Source: Cycloclasticus sp. (GTDB lineage Bacteria > Pseudomonadota > Gammaproteobacteria > Methylococcales > Cycloclasticaceae). From it: 64,000 nucleotides of DNA. How positions within the stretch are numbered: position 1 is the first letter of the stretch; the number at the start of each line of letters is the position of its first letter. Shown piece by piece: positions 1 through 8,397 of the stretch. Both the position numbers and the translations under genes were made by a program. Below the pieces are notes generated by a model, which ran no database searches, was not told the DNA's origin, and was given only the letters and a program-made list of their open reading frames with translations. The stretch spans positions 4,035 to 68,034 of the forward strand of contig NVUJ01000003.1 of NCBI GenBank assembly GCA_002733135.1. Direction: 5' to 3'.

Positions 1-36
1 CTTTCAGAAAAGTTAATAATTTCGAAGAGTGTAAAA

Positions 37-858
37 ATGCAAAATGTAAAAAGACCAGCTCCCTTTGTATTACTGTCTTCTAATCACGGAAGCATGATTA
101 TTAATCGTAATGATTATCGAATGATTGATAAAGATAGTGGCTATGGCGTTGGCTATCAAATTATGACTAATTCTTGTTTTGATCAAGAAGAAGTTGACCT
201 TGTGTTGGCAATACTTAAATTGCGTCGGAAGTATTTTGGTGATGGCGTCGTGGGCATTGATTGTGGCGCTAATATTGGTGTGCACACAATTGAATGGGCG
301 CGCTTAATGCACAATTGGGGCCATGTGTTTTCATTCGAAGCACAAGAAAAAGTCTTTTACGCAATGGCTGGAAACGTTGCGCTTAACAACTGCTTGAATG
401 TTACTGCACGATGTAATGCAGTAGGCGCATCTGTTGGAGAGATTAAAATTCCTGAACCGGATTATCTTATACCCTCATCATTTGGAAGCTTCGAACTTAA
501 AAAGACATCAACAACTGAATTTATAGGCCAGTCGATTGATTATAATAAAGCGAATAAAGTAGTGTCCCAGATTACCTTAGACTCCCTCAATTTATCACGT
601 ATTGATTTAATTAAAGTGGACGTTGAAGGTATGGAAGAGGATGTGTTTCAAGGTGCATCAAACTCAATTACTGAGTGTAAGCCGATATTGCTTGCCGAGG
701 TTATTAAGTCGAATAAAAGTAAATTAGTTAAATATGCTGAGGATAAGGGATATAAAGTATTTCAGATTGGCATTAATATGTTGGCTGTACACAGCGAGGA
801 TCCAGTCCTAAATCATATTAAATTGGATGGTACCTCGTTGTCAGTACAGTTAAGTTGA
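37..858 (+). CDS. FkbM-family SAM-dependent methyltransferase
   Basis: A 273-residue soluble protein with the Rossmann methyltransferase signature. A glycine-rich SAM-binding loop (GIDCGANIGVHT) lies near residue 73, and the FkbM-type motif DLIKVDVEGMEEDVFQGA near residue 190. Family members O-methylate sugars or small molecules and are common in polysaccharide loci, so modification of a sugar in the EPS repeat unit is the natural guess. The substrate cannot be read from sequence. It is the first gene in the window and may be the last gene of an operon that begins outside it. Its stop codon touches a CRP-like site that belongs to the next transcription unit. Confidence 0.85.
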   Translation: MQNVKRPAPFVLLSSNHGSMIINRNDYRMIDKDSGYGVGYQIMTNSCFDQEEVDLVLAILKLRRKYFGDGVVGIDCGANIGVHTIEWARLMHNWGHVFSFEAQEKVFYAMAGNVALNNCLNVTARCNAVGASVGEIKIPEPDYLIPSSFGSFELKKTSTTEFIGQSIDYNKANKVVSQITLDSLNLSRIDLIKVDVEGMEEDVFQGASNSITECKPILLAEVIKSNKSKLVKYAEDKGYKVFQIGINMLAVHSEDPVLNHIKLDGTSLSVQLS

Positions 859-873
859 GTGAAGTAAATCACA
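858..873. promoter_or_regulatory. CRP/Vfr-like binding site
   Basis: The sequence AGTGA-N6-TCACA matches the CRP consensus TGTGA-N6-TCACA at 9 of 10 positions. Its centre is about 68 bp upstream of the start point expected from the extended -10 element at 919-927, which is a class I activator spacing. It probably controls the secreted-protein and beta-barrel genes that follow. Confidence 0.55.
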
Positions 874-918
874 AAGGTGTATTTTTAAGTGTTTGATTGG
901 TTTGAAATTTATGCCTTG

Positions 919-927
919 TGCTATAAT
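919..927 (+). promoter_or_regulatory. Extended -10 promoter
   Basis: TGC immediately precedes a perfect TATAAT at 922-927, forming an extended -10 element. No good -35 hexamer sits at 16-18 bp, which fits an activator-dependent promoter served by the CRP-like site upstream. Confidence 0.55.
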
Positions 928-953
928 TAAAAGCATTACGTGAAGCATAATAG

Positions 954-1427
954 ATGGGCATGAAAAAAATATTAATAGTTACAATAGTCACTTTCTTATT
1001 TATTGGGGCTTCGTTCGCTAACCAAGCTACTGTGGATGTAGTTCAGTCTCAGTCTAAAGGTGTTAACTTAACTGACGAACAGCAAGCTAAAGTGGCGGAT
1101 GCACAGGGCAACGAGGCTTTAGTTGCGGCTATTTCTGGTTGTAATGCGCATGTTGTGGTTGTACCAATTGTTACTGCTGCGGTTACACAGTCCCCAGCGT
1201 TAGTGTTGGATATTGTGTCTGCTGCTATTAATGCGGTACCAGAAAAAGCGACAGAGATAAAAAATGCCGCTGTTGCCATTGTTCCGGCTCAAGCAGAAGC
1301 GATTCACACAGCGGCGGCAACCTCGGTAATTGCTGCCTCAAACCATATGTGTGGGCGTATAAATACGCCTCCAAATACGGGCACAACACCCGTTGCTGCT
1401 AATAATAATACCGGCAGCCCTAGTTAG
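954..1427 (+). CDS. Small secreted Ala/Val-rich protein of unknown function
   Basis: This 157-residue product is not recognised. It begins with a typical Sec signal peptide (MKKILIVTIVTFLFIGASFA). The mature part is rich in Ala and Val, with an amphipathic stretch at about residues 75-125 that looks helical, two Cys residues, and a low-complexity Asn/Thr/Pro tail. The start could be ATG 954 or ATG 960; the second places the signal peptide lysines directly after Met and is as likely. It sits between a predicted promoter and an outer-membrane beta-barrel gene of the EPS locus, so a periplasmic or secreted EPS role is inferred. Function is unknown. Confidence 0.65.
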   Translation: MGMKKILIVTIVTFLFIGASFANQATVDVVQSQSKGVNLTDEQQAKVADAQGNEALVAAISGCNAHVVVVPIVTAAVTQSPALVLDIVSAAINAVPEKATEIKNAAVAIVPAQAEAIHTAAATSVIAASNHMCGRINTPPNTGTTPVAANNNTGSPS

Positions 1428-1483
1428 GCATTTTGTTGCTTAGCTAGTAGCTACGTCGAAGATACTAAAATTCACGGATTGAA

Positions 1484-2686
1484 ATGAACAAACTCAACTT
1501 TTATTCTCGAACGAGTGTTTTTTTAGTATTTGTTTGTTCTACTGCCTCAGTGGCTGTAGACGCACTGCCAATTGATTTTGCAGGTATGAATTTTACGCCG
1601 ACGCTGATGCTTTCTGAGTCTTACGATGATAATGTGTGGAATGCGCCAACAATCAATGCCAATGGCGAGAGATCGTCTTGGGTAACAAAAATATCCCCCG
1701 AGTTTGTTTTAACAGCACAAGATAGGCTGAATGTTTATCAGTTGAGTTATCGCGTAACGCGTGAAGAAGTGCATTCAAGTAGCGGCGATAGTCATACGGA
1801 TCATAATGCTGCTGTGACGGCTCATTTAGAATTTAATGCTCGCAATCGCTTGGATTTAAAAACAAGTTATGAAGACGTAAAGGCAAGGCGCGATTCTGAA
1901 AATAATATTTTTAGGGAGTCGGGTAATGAGTCAGAAAGTTATAACGTTGGGGGTGTTTATGGCTATGGAGCAAACACTGCAAAAGGACAGATAGAAATAA
2001 AAGCAAATCGCGGCTCGCTTCGCTATAACAACAACGTTAGTACGGGTTCTATGACGCGTGAAAGTGAGCGTGATGTGACCGAGTTAGGTACGACGCTGTA
2101 TTACCGAATAGCGCCTAAAACTCGCGTTTTAGCAGAAGTCCAACACCGTGATTATGATTATAAATCCTCAACTAGTCTGTTGGATGGCGATAGTACAATT
2201 TATCGTTTAGGCGTGGCGTGGGATGCTACCGCTAAAACATCTGGAGCTATTAGAATTGGAAGAGAGAAAAAGGAATTCGATGCCTCGGGCCTATCGAGTG
2301 TAAGTAACCCATCTTGGGATGCGACGATTACATGGCAACCACGAACCTATTCTGCTTTTACTCTATCCACGAGTAGTTTAGTTGAAGAAGGTAGCGCAAC
2401 AGAAAATCATATAAAGAGAGAGTCTACAAAATTATCGTGGGACCATAGATGGAATAACCGCTTAAGTTCGAATGCCTATTATTCTTTTACCAATCAGGAA
2501 TATACGGGTAGTACAAACGATTCCCGCGAAGACGATATTAGTAATTTTAGTATAGGTGTTAATTATCAATTTAGGCGTTGGATGGATGTAGGTTTGCAGT
2601 ATCAGTATTTGGATAATGATTCTAATGACCCTGCTTCTGACTATGATAAAAATATCATCGGAGTTATGGTTACTTTAAGCTTATAG
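1484..2686 (+). CDS. Outer-membrane beta-barrel protein of EPS locus
   Basis: A 400-residue exported protein with a signal peptide (about residues 1-27, ending VAVDA). The body is almost entirely alternating polar/aromatic strands (for example TYSAFTLSTSSLVEEG and NRLSSNAYYSFTNQEY), and it ends in a hydrophobic strand (IIGVMVTLSL) as outer-membrane barrels do. It resembles the putative beta-barrel porin family (BBP2-like) that accompanies Wza/Wzc-type polysaccharide systems. A role as an outer-membrane conduit or assembly factor for the polymer is inferred from this context. It is co-directional with the upstream secreted protein and is followed by a terminator. Confidence 0.75.
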   Translation: MNKLNFYSRTSVFLVFVCSTASVAVDALPIDFAGMNFTPTLMLSESYDDNVWNAPTINANGERSSWVTKISPEFVLTAQDRLNVYQLSYRVTREEVHSSSGDSHTDHNAAVTAHLEFNARNRLDLKTSYEDVKARRDSENNIFRESGNESESYNVGGVYGYGANTAKGQIEIKANRGSLRYNNNVSTGSMTRESERDVTELGTTLYYRIAPKTRVLAEVQHRDYDYKSSTSLLDGDSTIYRLGVAWDATAKTSGAIRIGREKKEFDASGLSSVSNPSWDATITWQPRTYSAFTLSTSSLVEEGSATENHIKRESTKLSWDHRWNNRLSSNAYYSFTNQEYTGSTNDSREDDISNFSIGVNYQFRRWMDVGLQYQYLDNDSNDPASDYDKNIIGVMVTLSL

Positions 2687-2709
2687 CACCCCTACACTAA
2701 AGCTTCTAG

Positions 2710-2734
2710 AAGGGTGTCGCTACACCCTTTTTTT
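2710..2734 (+). terminator. Rho-independent terminator
   Basis: AAGGGTGT and ACACCCTT flank a four-base loop (CGCT) and are followed by a run of T. It ends the transcript of the beta-barrel gene and separates it from the Wza/Wzc operon. Confidence 0.85.
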
Positions 2735-2763
2735 ATGTAACATCGTTTTGTTCCATTTACGTC

Positions 2764-2769
2764 TATAAT
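2764..2769 (+). promoter_or_regulatory. Putative -10 box for the EPS operon
   Basis: A perfect TATAAT lies 34 bp upstream of the Wza-like start and directly after the terminator. No convincing -35 hexamer is visible at the normal spacing, so the promoter may be activator dependent or a chance match. Confidence 0.4.
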
Positions 2770-2802
2770 TGAACTTTAAGCACAATTTAAGAGAAAAACT
2801 AA

Positions 2803-3336
2803 ATGACACCGAGTTCAAAACTATTCGTTCTCTTTTTGTTAATATTTTTGACGTTTGCAAATGCAACAGATGATTCTTCATACCGGTTGGGGTCTGGAGA
2901 TATCGTTAGCATAAAGGTTTACGGTGAAGAAGAACTAACCTTTGAAAAGGTGTTGTTGACAGACGTGGGAACCATTTCATATCCATTCTTGGGTGAGGTG
3001 AGCGCTGAAGGTAAAACGGTAACGCAGCTAGTACAACTTATTACGTTGGGTTTAAAAGATGGCTACTTAATCAACCCCAAAGTAACCGTTAGTATTTATC
3101 AATACCGCGACTTTTTTGTTAATGGCGAGGTTAAAAAACCAGGTGGTTACCCTTTTAAGCCAGGCCTAACATTGCGAAAAGCTATCGCGATAGCAGGCGG
3201 TTTAACAGAACGCGCCTCAGATAGCGACATGTACATCATAAGGGATAAAGAAGCTGGCCAAAAAACACAAAAAATAAAAATGGATTCAGCCGTTCAGCCT
3301 GGTGATATTGTTACGATTGAGCAGAGCTTCTTCTAA
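2803..3336 (+). CDS. Polysaccharide export protein, Wza-like (Poly_export + SLBB)
   Basis: A 177-residue exported protein. After a signal peptide (residues 1 to about 22) comes the polysaccharide-export domain beginning YRLGSGDIVSIKVYGEEELT, then an SLBB-type segment (FFVNGEVKKPGGYPFKPGLT) near residues 105-150. It is much shorter than Escherichia coli Wza (about 380 residues), lacks the C-terminal membrane helix, and shows no lipobox cysteine. It therefore resembles the short export proteins of exosortase-type and Vibrio vps-like systems, and probably works with the separate beta-barrel encoded upstream. It is the first gene of a long operon; the next start is one base after its stop codon. 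Confidence 0.88.
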   Translation: MTPSSKLFVLFLLIFLTFANATDDSSYRLGSGDIVSIKVYGEEELTFEKVLLTDVGTISYPFLGEVSAEGKTVTQLVQLITLGLKDGYLINPKVTVSIYQYRDFFVNGEVKKPGGYPFKPGLTLRKAIAIAGGLTERASDSDMYIIRDKEAGQKTQKIKMDSAVQPGDIVTIEQSFF

Positions 3337-3337
3337 A

Positions 3338-5551
3338 ATGGACAACATGAAACAAGGGGCCAAAAACAATTTTATTGAGGATGATATCAACGACGAAGAA
3401 ATTGATCTTAGGGCGTTATGGGGGACTATTAACCGCTACAAATGGAATATTCTTTCACTGTCTGGAATCGTCGTATTAAGTACCATTTTGTTCGTATTTA
3501 GTATGACGCCCATCTACCAAGCCACTGCAACATTACTGATCGAACCTCAAGATAATCAAGTCGTTTCTATTGAGCAAGTTTATAGAATTAATGGTGGATG
3601 GGAGTATCTGCCGACTCAATTCGAGTTGTTAAAGTCACGCGAATTGGCAGAAAGAGTGGTACTAGCATTAGATTTACCACACCACGCAATGTTTGACTCT
3701 AAAAAACAGCCAGAGCCATTTATTAATTGGGCTTCTTTTGCAAAATATTTGCCATTAACAAGTCCAGAAAACCTTGCTCAATCACCTGCAGAACTAGAAG
3801 CGAAACAGTTTGATGCAGTCGTGCGTTCATTTATGGGTACGATTGAGGTAGAGCCAGTCCGAGATACTCAATTGGTAAAGGTGTCGATTGAAATGGCAGA
3901 CAAAAACTTGGCAACAGCCGCGGCAAATGCGGTGGTTAATGGCTATATCAGTAGCCAGTTAGACGCCAGAATGGGCATGACCCTAACAGCAACCAGTTGG
4001 ATGAACGAGCGCTTAGTCGAACTAAAAGAACAATTATCTGCATCAGAAGTAACCCTTCAAGCGTTTAGAGAAAAAGAAAACTTGCTTGATTTGCAAGGTG
4101 TAACAAGTATTAGCGCGGATGAGTTAATGTTGTCTAGCGCACAATTAGCGAGCGCGCAAAAAGAACGAAGCGCAGCAGAAAGTGAATATCGCCAAGTCCA
4201 ATCAATGAAAAGTAGTGGTTGGCGGAGTCAAACAACCGTTCCTGCGGTCATCAAAAACCCACTGATACAAGAGTTTAAAACACAAGAAGCGCAAGCGCGA
4301 ACGAAAGTAGATGAGTTGTCACGACGATATGGCGAAAAGCATCCGAGGATGCGTTCCGCGCGTTCAGAACTGAAGACAGCGACAGCAAATCTGCAACAGC
4401 AGGTAGACGTAATCGTGTCGAGTATCGAGCGACAATATCAATTAGCGCGTTCAGCAGAACAATCAATAAAGTCCACAGTGGCTTCTAATAAAGGTGATAT
4501 ACAAGCCATAAAACGTAAGGAATTTAAACTTCGAGATCTGCAACGAGAAGTAGACGCAGACCGTTCGTTGTATGACACCTTTTTAACACGGCTAAAAGAA
4601 ACCTCCGCAACGACTGACGTCGATACGGCAAATGCGCGCGTGGTGGATAAAGCCGTTGTTCCAACATCACCCGTTAAACCCAAAAAGAAATTAATTGTTG
4701 CTTTAGCGGGCGTGTTGTCTTTAATGTTAGGCATGGCCCTCGCATTCTTGTTTGAAGCGTTGCACAACACATTTAAAAGCACCGATGAGGTTGAAAACAC
4801 CCTGCACCTTCCAGTGTTTGGCATATTACCGTTGGTTAAAGATAAAACGGTAGGCGCTATCGCAAAACTAGCAGTTGGGGATCAAGATAAGCCATTTTCT
4901 GAATCAATGCGCTCAATCCGTACAGGTGTTGTGTTATCTGGGTTAGATAATCCACATAAAATTATTGTCGTTACCTCGTCAGTGCCTGGCGAGGGAAAAA
5001 GCTGTGTAGCATCAAATCTTGCATTTTCATTAGGTCAGATGGAAAAAGTATTACTACTCGATGCCGATATGCGTAAGCCAAGCATCGCCAAAAATTTTGA
5101 TTTTCAAGTAGGCGCGCCAGGGTTAGCAAATTTAATTGCAGGCACATCAACACTACAAGAGTGTATCCATAGTATTGATGGAATCGATGTAATATCAGCG
5201 GGTATTGTTCCACCAAATCCACTTGAACTACTATCAACGAAACGCTTCGTTAACATTATAAAAGGGCTTGATGAGACGTACGATCGTATTATTATCGACT
5301 CACCGCCTGTTCAAGCGGTGAGTGATGCGTTGATGTTATCGACCTTTGCTAACGCAATGATTTTCGTCATCAAATCAGACGATACACCGAGACCGATTGC
5401 GAAAAAAGCAGTGGGGCAATTATTGCAACACAAAGCGGCGGTAGCAGGTGTCGTTATTAATCAGGTTGATATAGAAAAAGCACAAAAAGACGGGTATAGC
5501 TACGGTGGATATTATGATAATTATGGCTATAGCGGTGCTGCAAATACATAA
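3338..5551 (+). CDS. Wzc-like chain-length determinant / tyrosine autokinase
   Basis: I choose ATG 3338, just after the upstream stop, giving 737 residues. The order is a Wzz domain with a first membrane helix near residues 40-60, a long periplasmic coiled-coil/GNVR segment, and a second helix near 450-470. A cytoplasmic BY-kinase follows with Walker A (SSVPGEGKSCVASN, about 547), Walker A' (VLLLDADMRKPS) and Walker B (RIIIDSPP). The C-terminus is a tyrosine cluster with six Tyr in 12 residues (YSYGGYYDNYGY). Family members autophosphorylate this cluster and control polymer length and export. The cognate phosphatase is encoded immediately downstream. Confidence 0.93.
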   Translation: MDNMKQGAKNNFIEDDINDEEIDLRALWGTINRYKWNILSLSGIVVLSTILFVFSMTPIYQATATLLIEPQDNQVVSIEQVYRINGGWEYLPTQFELLKSRELAERVVLALDLPHHAMFDSKKQPEPFINWASFAKYLPLTSPENLAQSPAELEAKQFDAVVRSFMGTIEVEPVRDTQLVKVSIEMADKNLATAAANAVVNGYISSQLDARMGMTLTATSWMNERLVELKEQLSASEVTLQAFREKENLLDLQGVTSISADELMLSSAQLASAQKERSAAESEYRQVQSMKSSGWRSQTTVPAVIKNPLIQEFKTQEAQARTKVDELSRRYGEKHPRMRSARSELKTATANLQQQVDVIVSSIERQYQLARSAEQSIKSTVASNKGDIQAIKRKEFKLRDLQREVDADRSLYDTFLTRLKETSATTDVDTANARVVDKAVVPTSPVKPKKKLIVALAGVLSLMLGMALAFLFEALHNTFKSTDEVENTLHLPVFGILPLVKDKTVGAIAKLAVGDQDKPFSESMRSIRTGVVLSGLDNPHKIIVVTSSVPGEGKSCVASNLAFSLGQMEKVLLLDADMRKPSIAKNFDFQVGAPGLANLIAGTSTLQECIHSIDGIDVISAGIVPPNPLELLSTKRFVNIIKGLDETYDRIIIDSPPVQAVSDALMLSTFANAMIFVIKSDDTPRPIAKKAVGQLLQHKAAVAGVVINQVDIEKAQKDGYSYGGYYDNYGYSGAANT

Positions 5552-6274
5552 ATGATCGACTTACACAGCCATCTCCTGCCGGGTATTGATGATGGCTCGC
5601 CAGATATTCAAACATCAATAGAGCTGGCTAGCCTTGCTGTAGAAGACGGCATTACGCATATGGTGTGTACACCACATATTCACGCCGGGCGTTACGAAAA
5701 CACCTTAGCAACAATACAGTCTGCAAAGATAATATTTGAAGAGGCGTTAAAACAACAAGGCGTCGATCTAAATATAGCGACAGCGGCAGAAGTGCGGTTT
5801 GATATTGAACTGATGACCAGTGTAAAGAACGGCGACATTCCTTTGTTAGGTGAGTGGCATGGCAAAAAAGTAATCTTGCTCGAATTCCCCCACGGTGAAA
5901 TCCCCTTTGCTGCCGAGCGCTTAACATCATGGTTATTAGAGCAAAATATTATCCCAATGATTGCACACCCAGAAAGAAATAAAGGGTTGTTAAAAACACC
6001 CTCTAAATTAAATGTGTTTATACAGCAAGGTTGTTTATTGCAAGTAACAGCCGGGGCAGTGGCAGGTGGTTTCGGTGTCCCAGCGCGTGAGTTAGCAACT
6101 AAATTACTGGCGCAAGGCCACGTTACCGTATTGGCGACAGATGCTCATAATCAACAGCACCGCCCTCCTGTATTATCTGATGGTGTTGAGGCGGCGGCTC
6201 ACATCATCGGTCAAGAAAAGGCGTATCAATTAGTGCAACAAAACCCGTGGGAAATTGCGCGCTCGCTTTTTTAG
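5552..6274 (+). CDS. PHP-type tyrosine-protein phosphatase (CpsB/YwqE-like)
   Basis: A 240-residue polymerase-and-histidinol-phosphatase (PHP) fold protein. Its metal-binding motifs are all visible: HSHLLPGIDDG at the N-terminus, PHIHAGRY, EVRFD, AHPERN and ATDAHN. CpsB-type enzymes are Mn-dependent phosphatases that dephosphorylate the BY-kinase tyrosine tail. Many Gram-negative systems use an unrelated low-molecular-weight phosphatase (Wzb), so use of the PHP type is of note. The ATG directly follows the kinase stop codon, implying translational coupling and a kinase/phosphatase pair. Confidence 0.92.
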   Translation: MIDLHSHLLPGIDDGSPDIQTSIELASLAVEDGITHMVCTPHIHAGRYENTLATIQSAKIIFEEALKQQGVDLNIATAAEVRFDIELMTSVKNGDIPLLGEWHGKKVILLEFPHGEIPFAAERLTSWLLEQNIIPMIAHPERNKGLLKTPSKLNVFIQQGCLLQVTAGAVAGGFGVPARELATKLLAQGHVTVLATDAHNQQHRPPVLSDGVEAAAHIIGQEKAYQLVQQNPWEIARSLF

Positions 6275-6285
6275 CAGCACATCAA

Positions 6286-6966
6286 ATGCCAAAAAGACCC
6301 CGCTTAATTTTATTAATACTTATTGGTATCGTACTGTTGGTAACGTCAAGCAGAATGATGCTAGCAAGTTTTTGGGGTAACCAAGTAAATAGCTTTTTGA
6401 TTGATTGGGAACAACATGGCGTAGAGCCAGAGTCCGAAGCTTGGCAAGTGGCTTATGAGGCGGCCAATAAAGCCATAACATTGTCCCCAGTTGCCGATGC
6501 AGAGTATTACAATTATTTAGGGCGCGTTTGGGAATGGCAGCAATTCACAAAAAAATTTGGTGATTCTACTGCCCAAGCGTCACGCCAAAACGCCCTAATA
6601 GCGTATAGGCAAGCCGTAGCGTTAAGGCCGCAATGGCCCTATACTTGGGTAAGTTTGGCCTATACCAAATTACGCCTATTACAAATAGATGAGGAGTTTA
6701 TGCACGCGTTAAACACAGCTGCCAAATATTCTCCTTGGCGAATAAAAAGTAATAAACGGGTAGCAGAAATAGGCTTGATGGCTTGGTTTGACCTCGATCA
6801 AGCAACTAAAAGAACAGTCATAACGGCTATTCAACGAACAGTAAATTTTAATGTCAATGAAGCCCGTTGGCTAGAAAAAAGAGCGACACAAAGCAATCAA
6901 CTGTTAATTTTGTGTGGCGTAATAGAACAAGAAATGAGAGTGAAATTGAAGGGTTGTGTGCATTGA
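6286..6966 (+). CDS. VpsP-like membrane-anchored EPS protein
   Basis: A 226-residue product starting at ATG 6286, 11 bp after the phosphatase. One N-terminal membrane helix (LILLILIGIVLLVTSS, about residues 7-24) is followed by a helical, TPR-like domain (AYEAANKAITLSPVADAEYY; IAYRQAVALRPQWPYTWVSL). The architecture and position match VpsP-type proteins of exopolysaccharide loci, whose biochemical role is poorly defined. It probably scaffolds the assembly machinery at the periplasmic face. An in-frame start further upstream would overlap the phosphatase gene and is less likely. Confidence 0.65.
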   Translation: MPKRPRLILLILIGIVLLVTSSRMMLASFWGNQVNSFLIDWEQHGVEPESEAWQVAYEAANKAITLSPVADAEYYNYLGRVWEWQQFTKKFGDSTAQASRQNALIAYRQAVALRPQWPYTWVSLAYTKLRLLQIDEEFMHALNTAAKYSPWRIKSNKRVAEIGLMAWFDLDQATKRTVITAIQRTVNFNVNEARWLEKRATQSNQLLILCGVIEQEMRVKLKGCVH

Positions 6967-7004
6967 TGCGCACAGAAATTGAATGCCCCTAATGTGATAA
7001 AAAA

Positions 7005-8396
7005 ATGGAAGAACTAATACCGCAACAGGCCTATAAACGAGGCCTCACGTTTTGGATTCAATGGATAATTGCGATGGCAGTTGTGTTATTGCTATTGTTT
7101 ATTCTCGTCTTAAATAAGTCTGGTGAATTTAGTTCGGTGTATCAATTACTAATGGTTATTACCGTGTTAATTGCATTGCCTGTTTATACCCTATGGCAAG
7201 TCTACCCCAGCCAAGGCGACTACCTAACAGGTATCAAATTATTGGGCGGCGCGTGGGGCACGGTCATTGTTATATTAGCTGTTATTGGGTTTGCAACTAA
7301 AACAGGTGCAGTCTACTCCAGAGAAGTGTTATTAACATGGGGTGTGTTAGCATTTTTTGGGCAAGCCTTATGTTTCGCTGGGTTGCATACATTATCAAGA
7401 ATTTATTTTTCACAACCAGTCAATAAAACAAAGGTGGCTATTATTGGCGTTGGTGATGTTTCGGCGCAGCTAGAGCAAAAATTAAACAGTAATTCATATG
7501 AACAATTGATAGGCGTCATAGCCCATGAGGATGCAGATAATAAAACTGCTCATGTAGCTTCAAATATCATAGGAAGCATCAGTCAACTTAATGAATTAAT
7601 TCAAACGCATAAAATTTCTAGGCTTTATATAGCACTGCCAATCTCAAATATGGGTCAAGTCAAAAGTATTTATTTTGATTTATTTGAATTGAATGTTGAT
7701 GTGATATGGATGCCTGATTTACAGGGCATGATGCTACTTAATAACTCCATTTCAGATTTAGCGGGTATGCCTGCAATACATTTGAATGAAAGTCCATTAA
7801 CCGCAAACAAGATGTCCGGGCTACTTAAAAACACCATGGATAAACTATTGTCTGTAGTCGCTGTTCTAGTGCTAAGCCCGCTCATGCTAATGGTCTGTCT
7901 TGGGGTTAAATTAAGCTCCCTTGGGCCAATAATATTTAAGCAAAAAAGGCACGGTTGGAACGGTAAAGTCATTGAAATATGGAAATTTCGTAGTATGACA
8001 GTTCATGACGATAACGAAGTGAAACAGGCCGTTCAAAACGATAGTCGTGTTACTTCGTTTGGCCGCTTTATTCGCTGTACATCGATAGACGAATTACCAC
8101 AGTTTTTTAATGTGCTCATGGGCGACATGTCCTTAGTTGGCCCCCGCCCGCATGCCTTAGAACATAATGATTATTACACTGGAAGAATAGACGCCTATAT
8201 GGCGCGCCACCGAATTAAACCTGGCATAACAGGGTTAGCCCAAATCAATGGTTTTAGAGGCGAAACAGAAACAATAGAGCAAATGAAAGAGCGAGTAGAC
8301 TATGACCTACGGTACATTAACAATTGGTCAATAGGGCTAGATATAAGCATCTTACTAAAGACACCGTTGTCGTTATTGTCGAAAGATATTTATTAA
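7005..8396 (+). CDS. Undecaprenyl-phosphate glucose (sugar) phosphotransferase
   Basis: A 463-residue polyisoprenyl-phosphate hexose-1-phosphate transferase. It has four or five N-terminal membrane helices, a central Rossmann-like domain (VAIIGVGDVSAQLEQKLN), a further helix (LLSVVAVLVLSPLMLMVCLG), and the catalytic bacterial sugar transferase domain with IEIWKFRSM, DELPQFFNVLMGDMSLVGPRPH and KPGITGLAQINGFRG. Such enzymes start repeat-unit synthesis by moving sugar-1-phosphate onto the lipid carrier. The first sugar is likely glucose by homology to the WcaJ/EpsL group, but this is not provable from sequence. It is the only initiating transferase found in the locus. Confidence 0.92.
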   Translation: MEELIPQQAYKRGLTFWIQWIIAMAVVLLLLFILVLNKSGEFSSVYQLLMVITVLIALPVYTLWQVYPSQGDYLTGIKLLGGAWGTVIVILAVIGFATKTGAVYSREVLLTWGVLAFFGQALCFAGLHTLSRIYFSQPVNKTKVAIIGVGDVSAQLEQKLNSNSYEQLIGVIAHEDADNKTAHVASNIIGSISQLNELIQTHKISRLYIALPISNMGQVKSIYFDLFELNVDVIWMPDLQGMMLLNNSISDLAGMPAIHLNESPLTANKMSGLLKNTMDKLLSVVAVLVLSPLMLMVCLGVKLSSLGPIIFKQKRHGWNGKVIEIWKFRSMTVHDDNEVKQAVQNDSRVTSFGRFIRCTSIDELPQFFNVLMGDMSLVGPRPHALEHNDYYTGRIDAYMARHRIKPGITGLAQINGFRGETETIEQMKERVDYDLRYINNWSIGLDISILLKTPLSLLSKDIY

Positions 8397-8397
8397 A

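Noticed and set aside
4438-4824. Minus-strand frame of 128 codons opposite the tyrosine kinase gene
   Set aside because: Shadow of the kinase coding sequence; Ser/Ala-rich composition follows from the complement of its codons.
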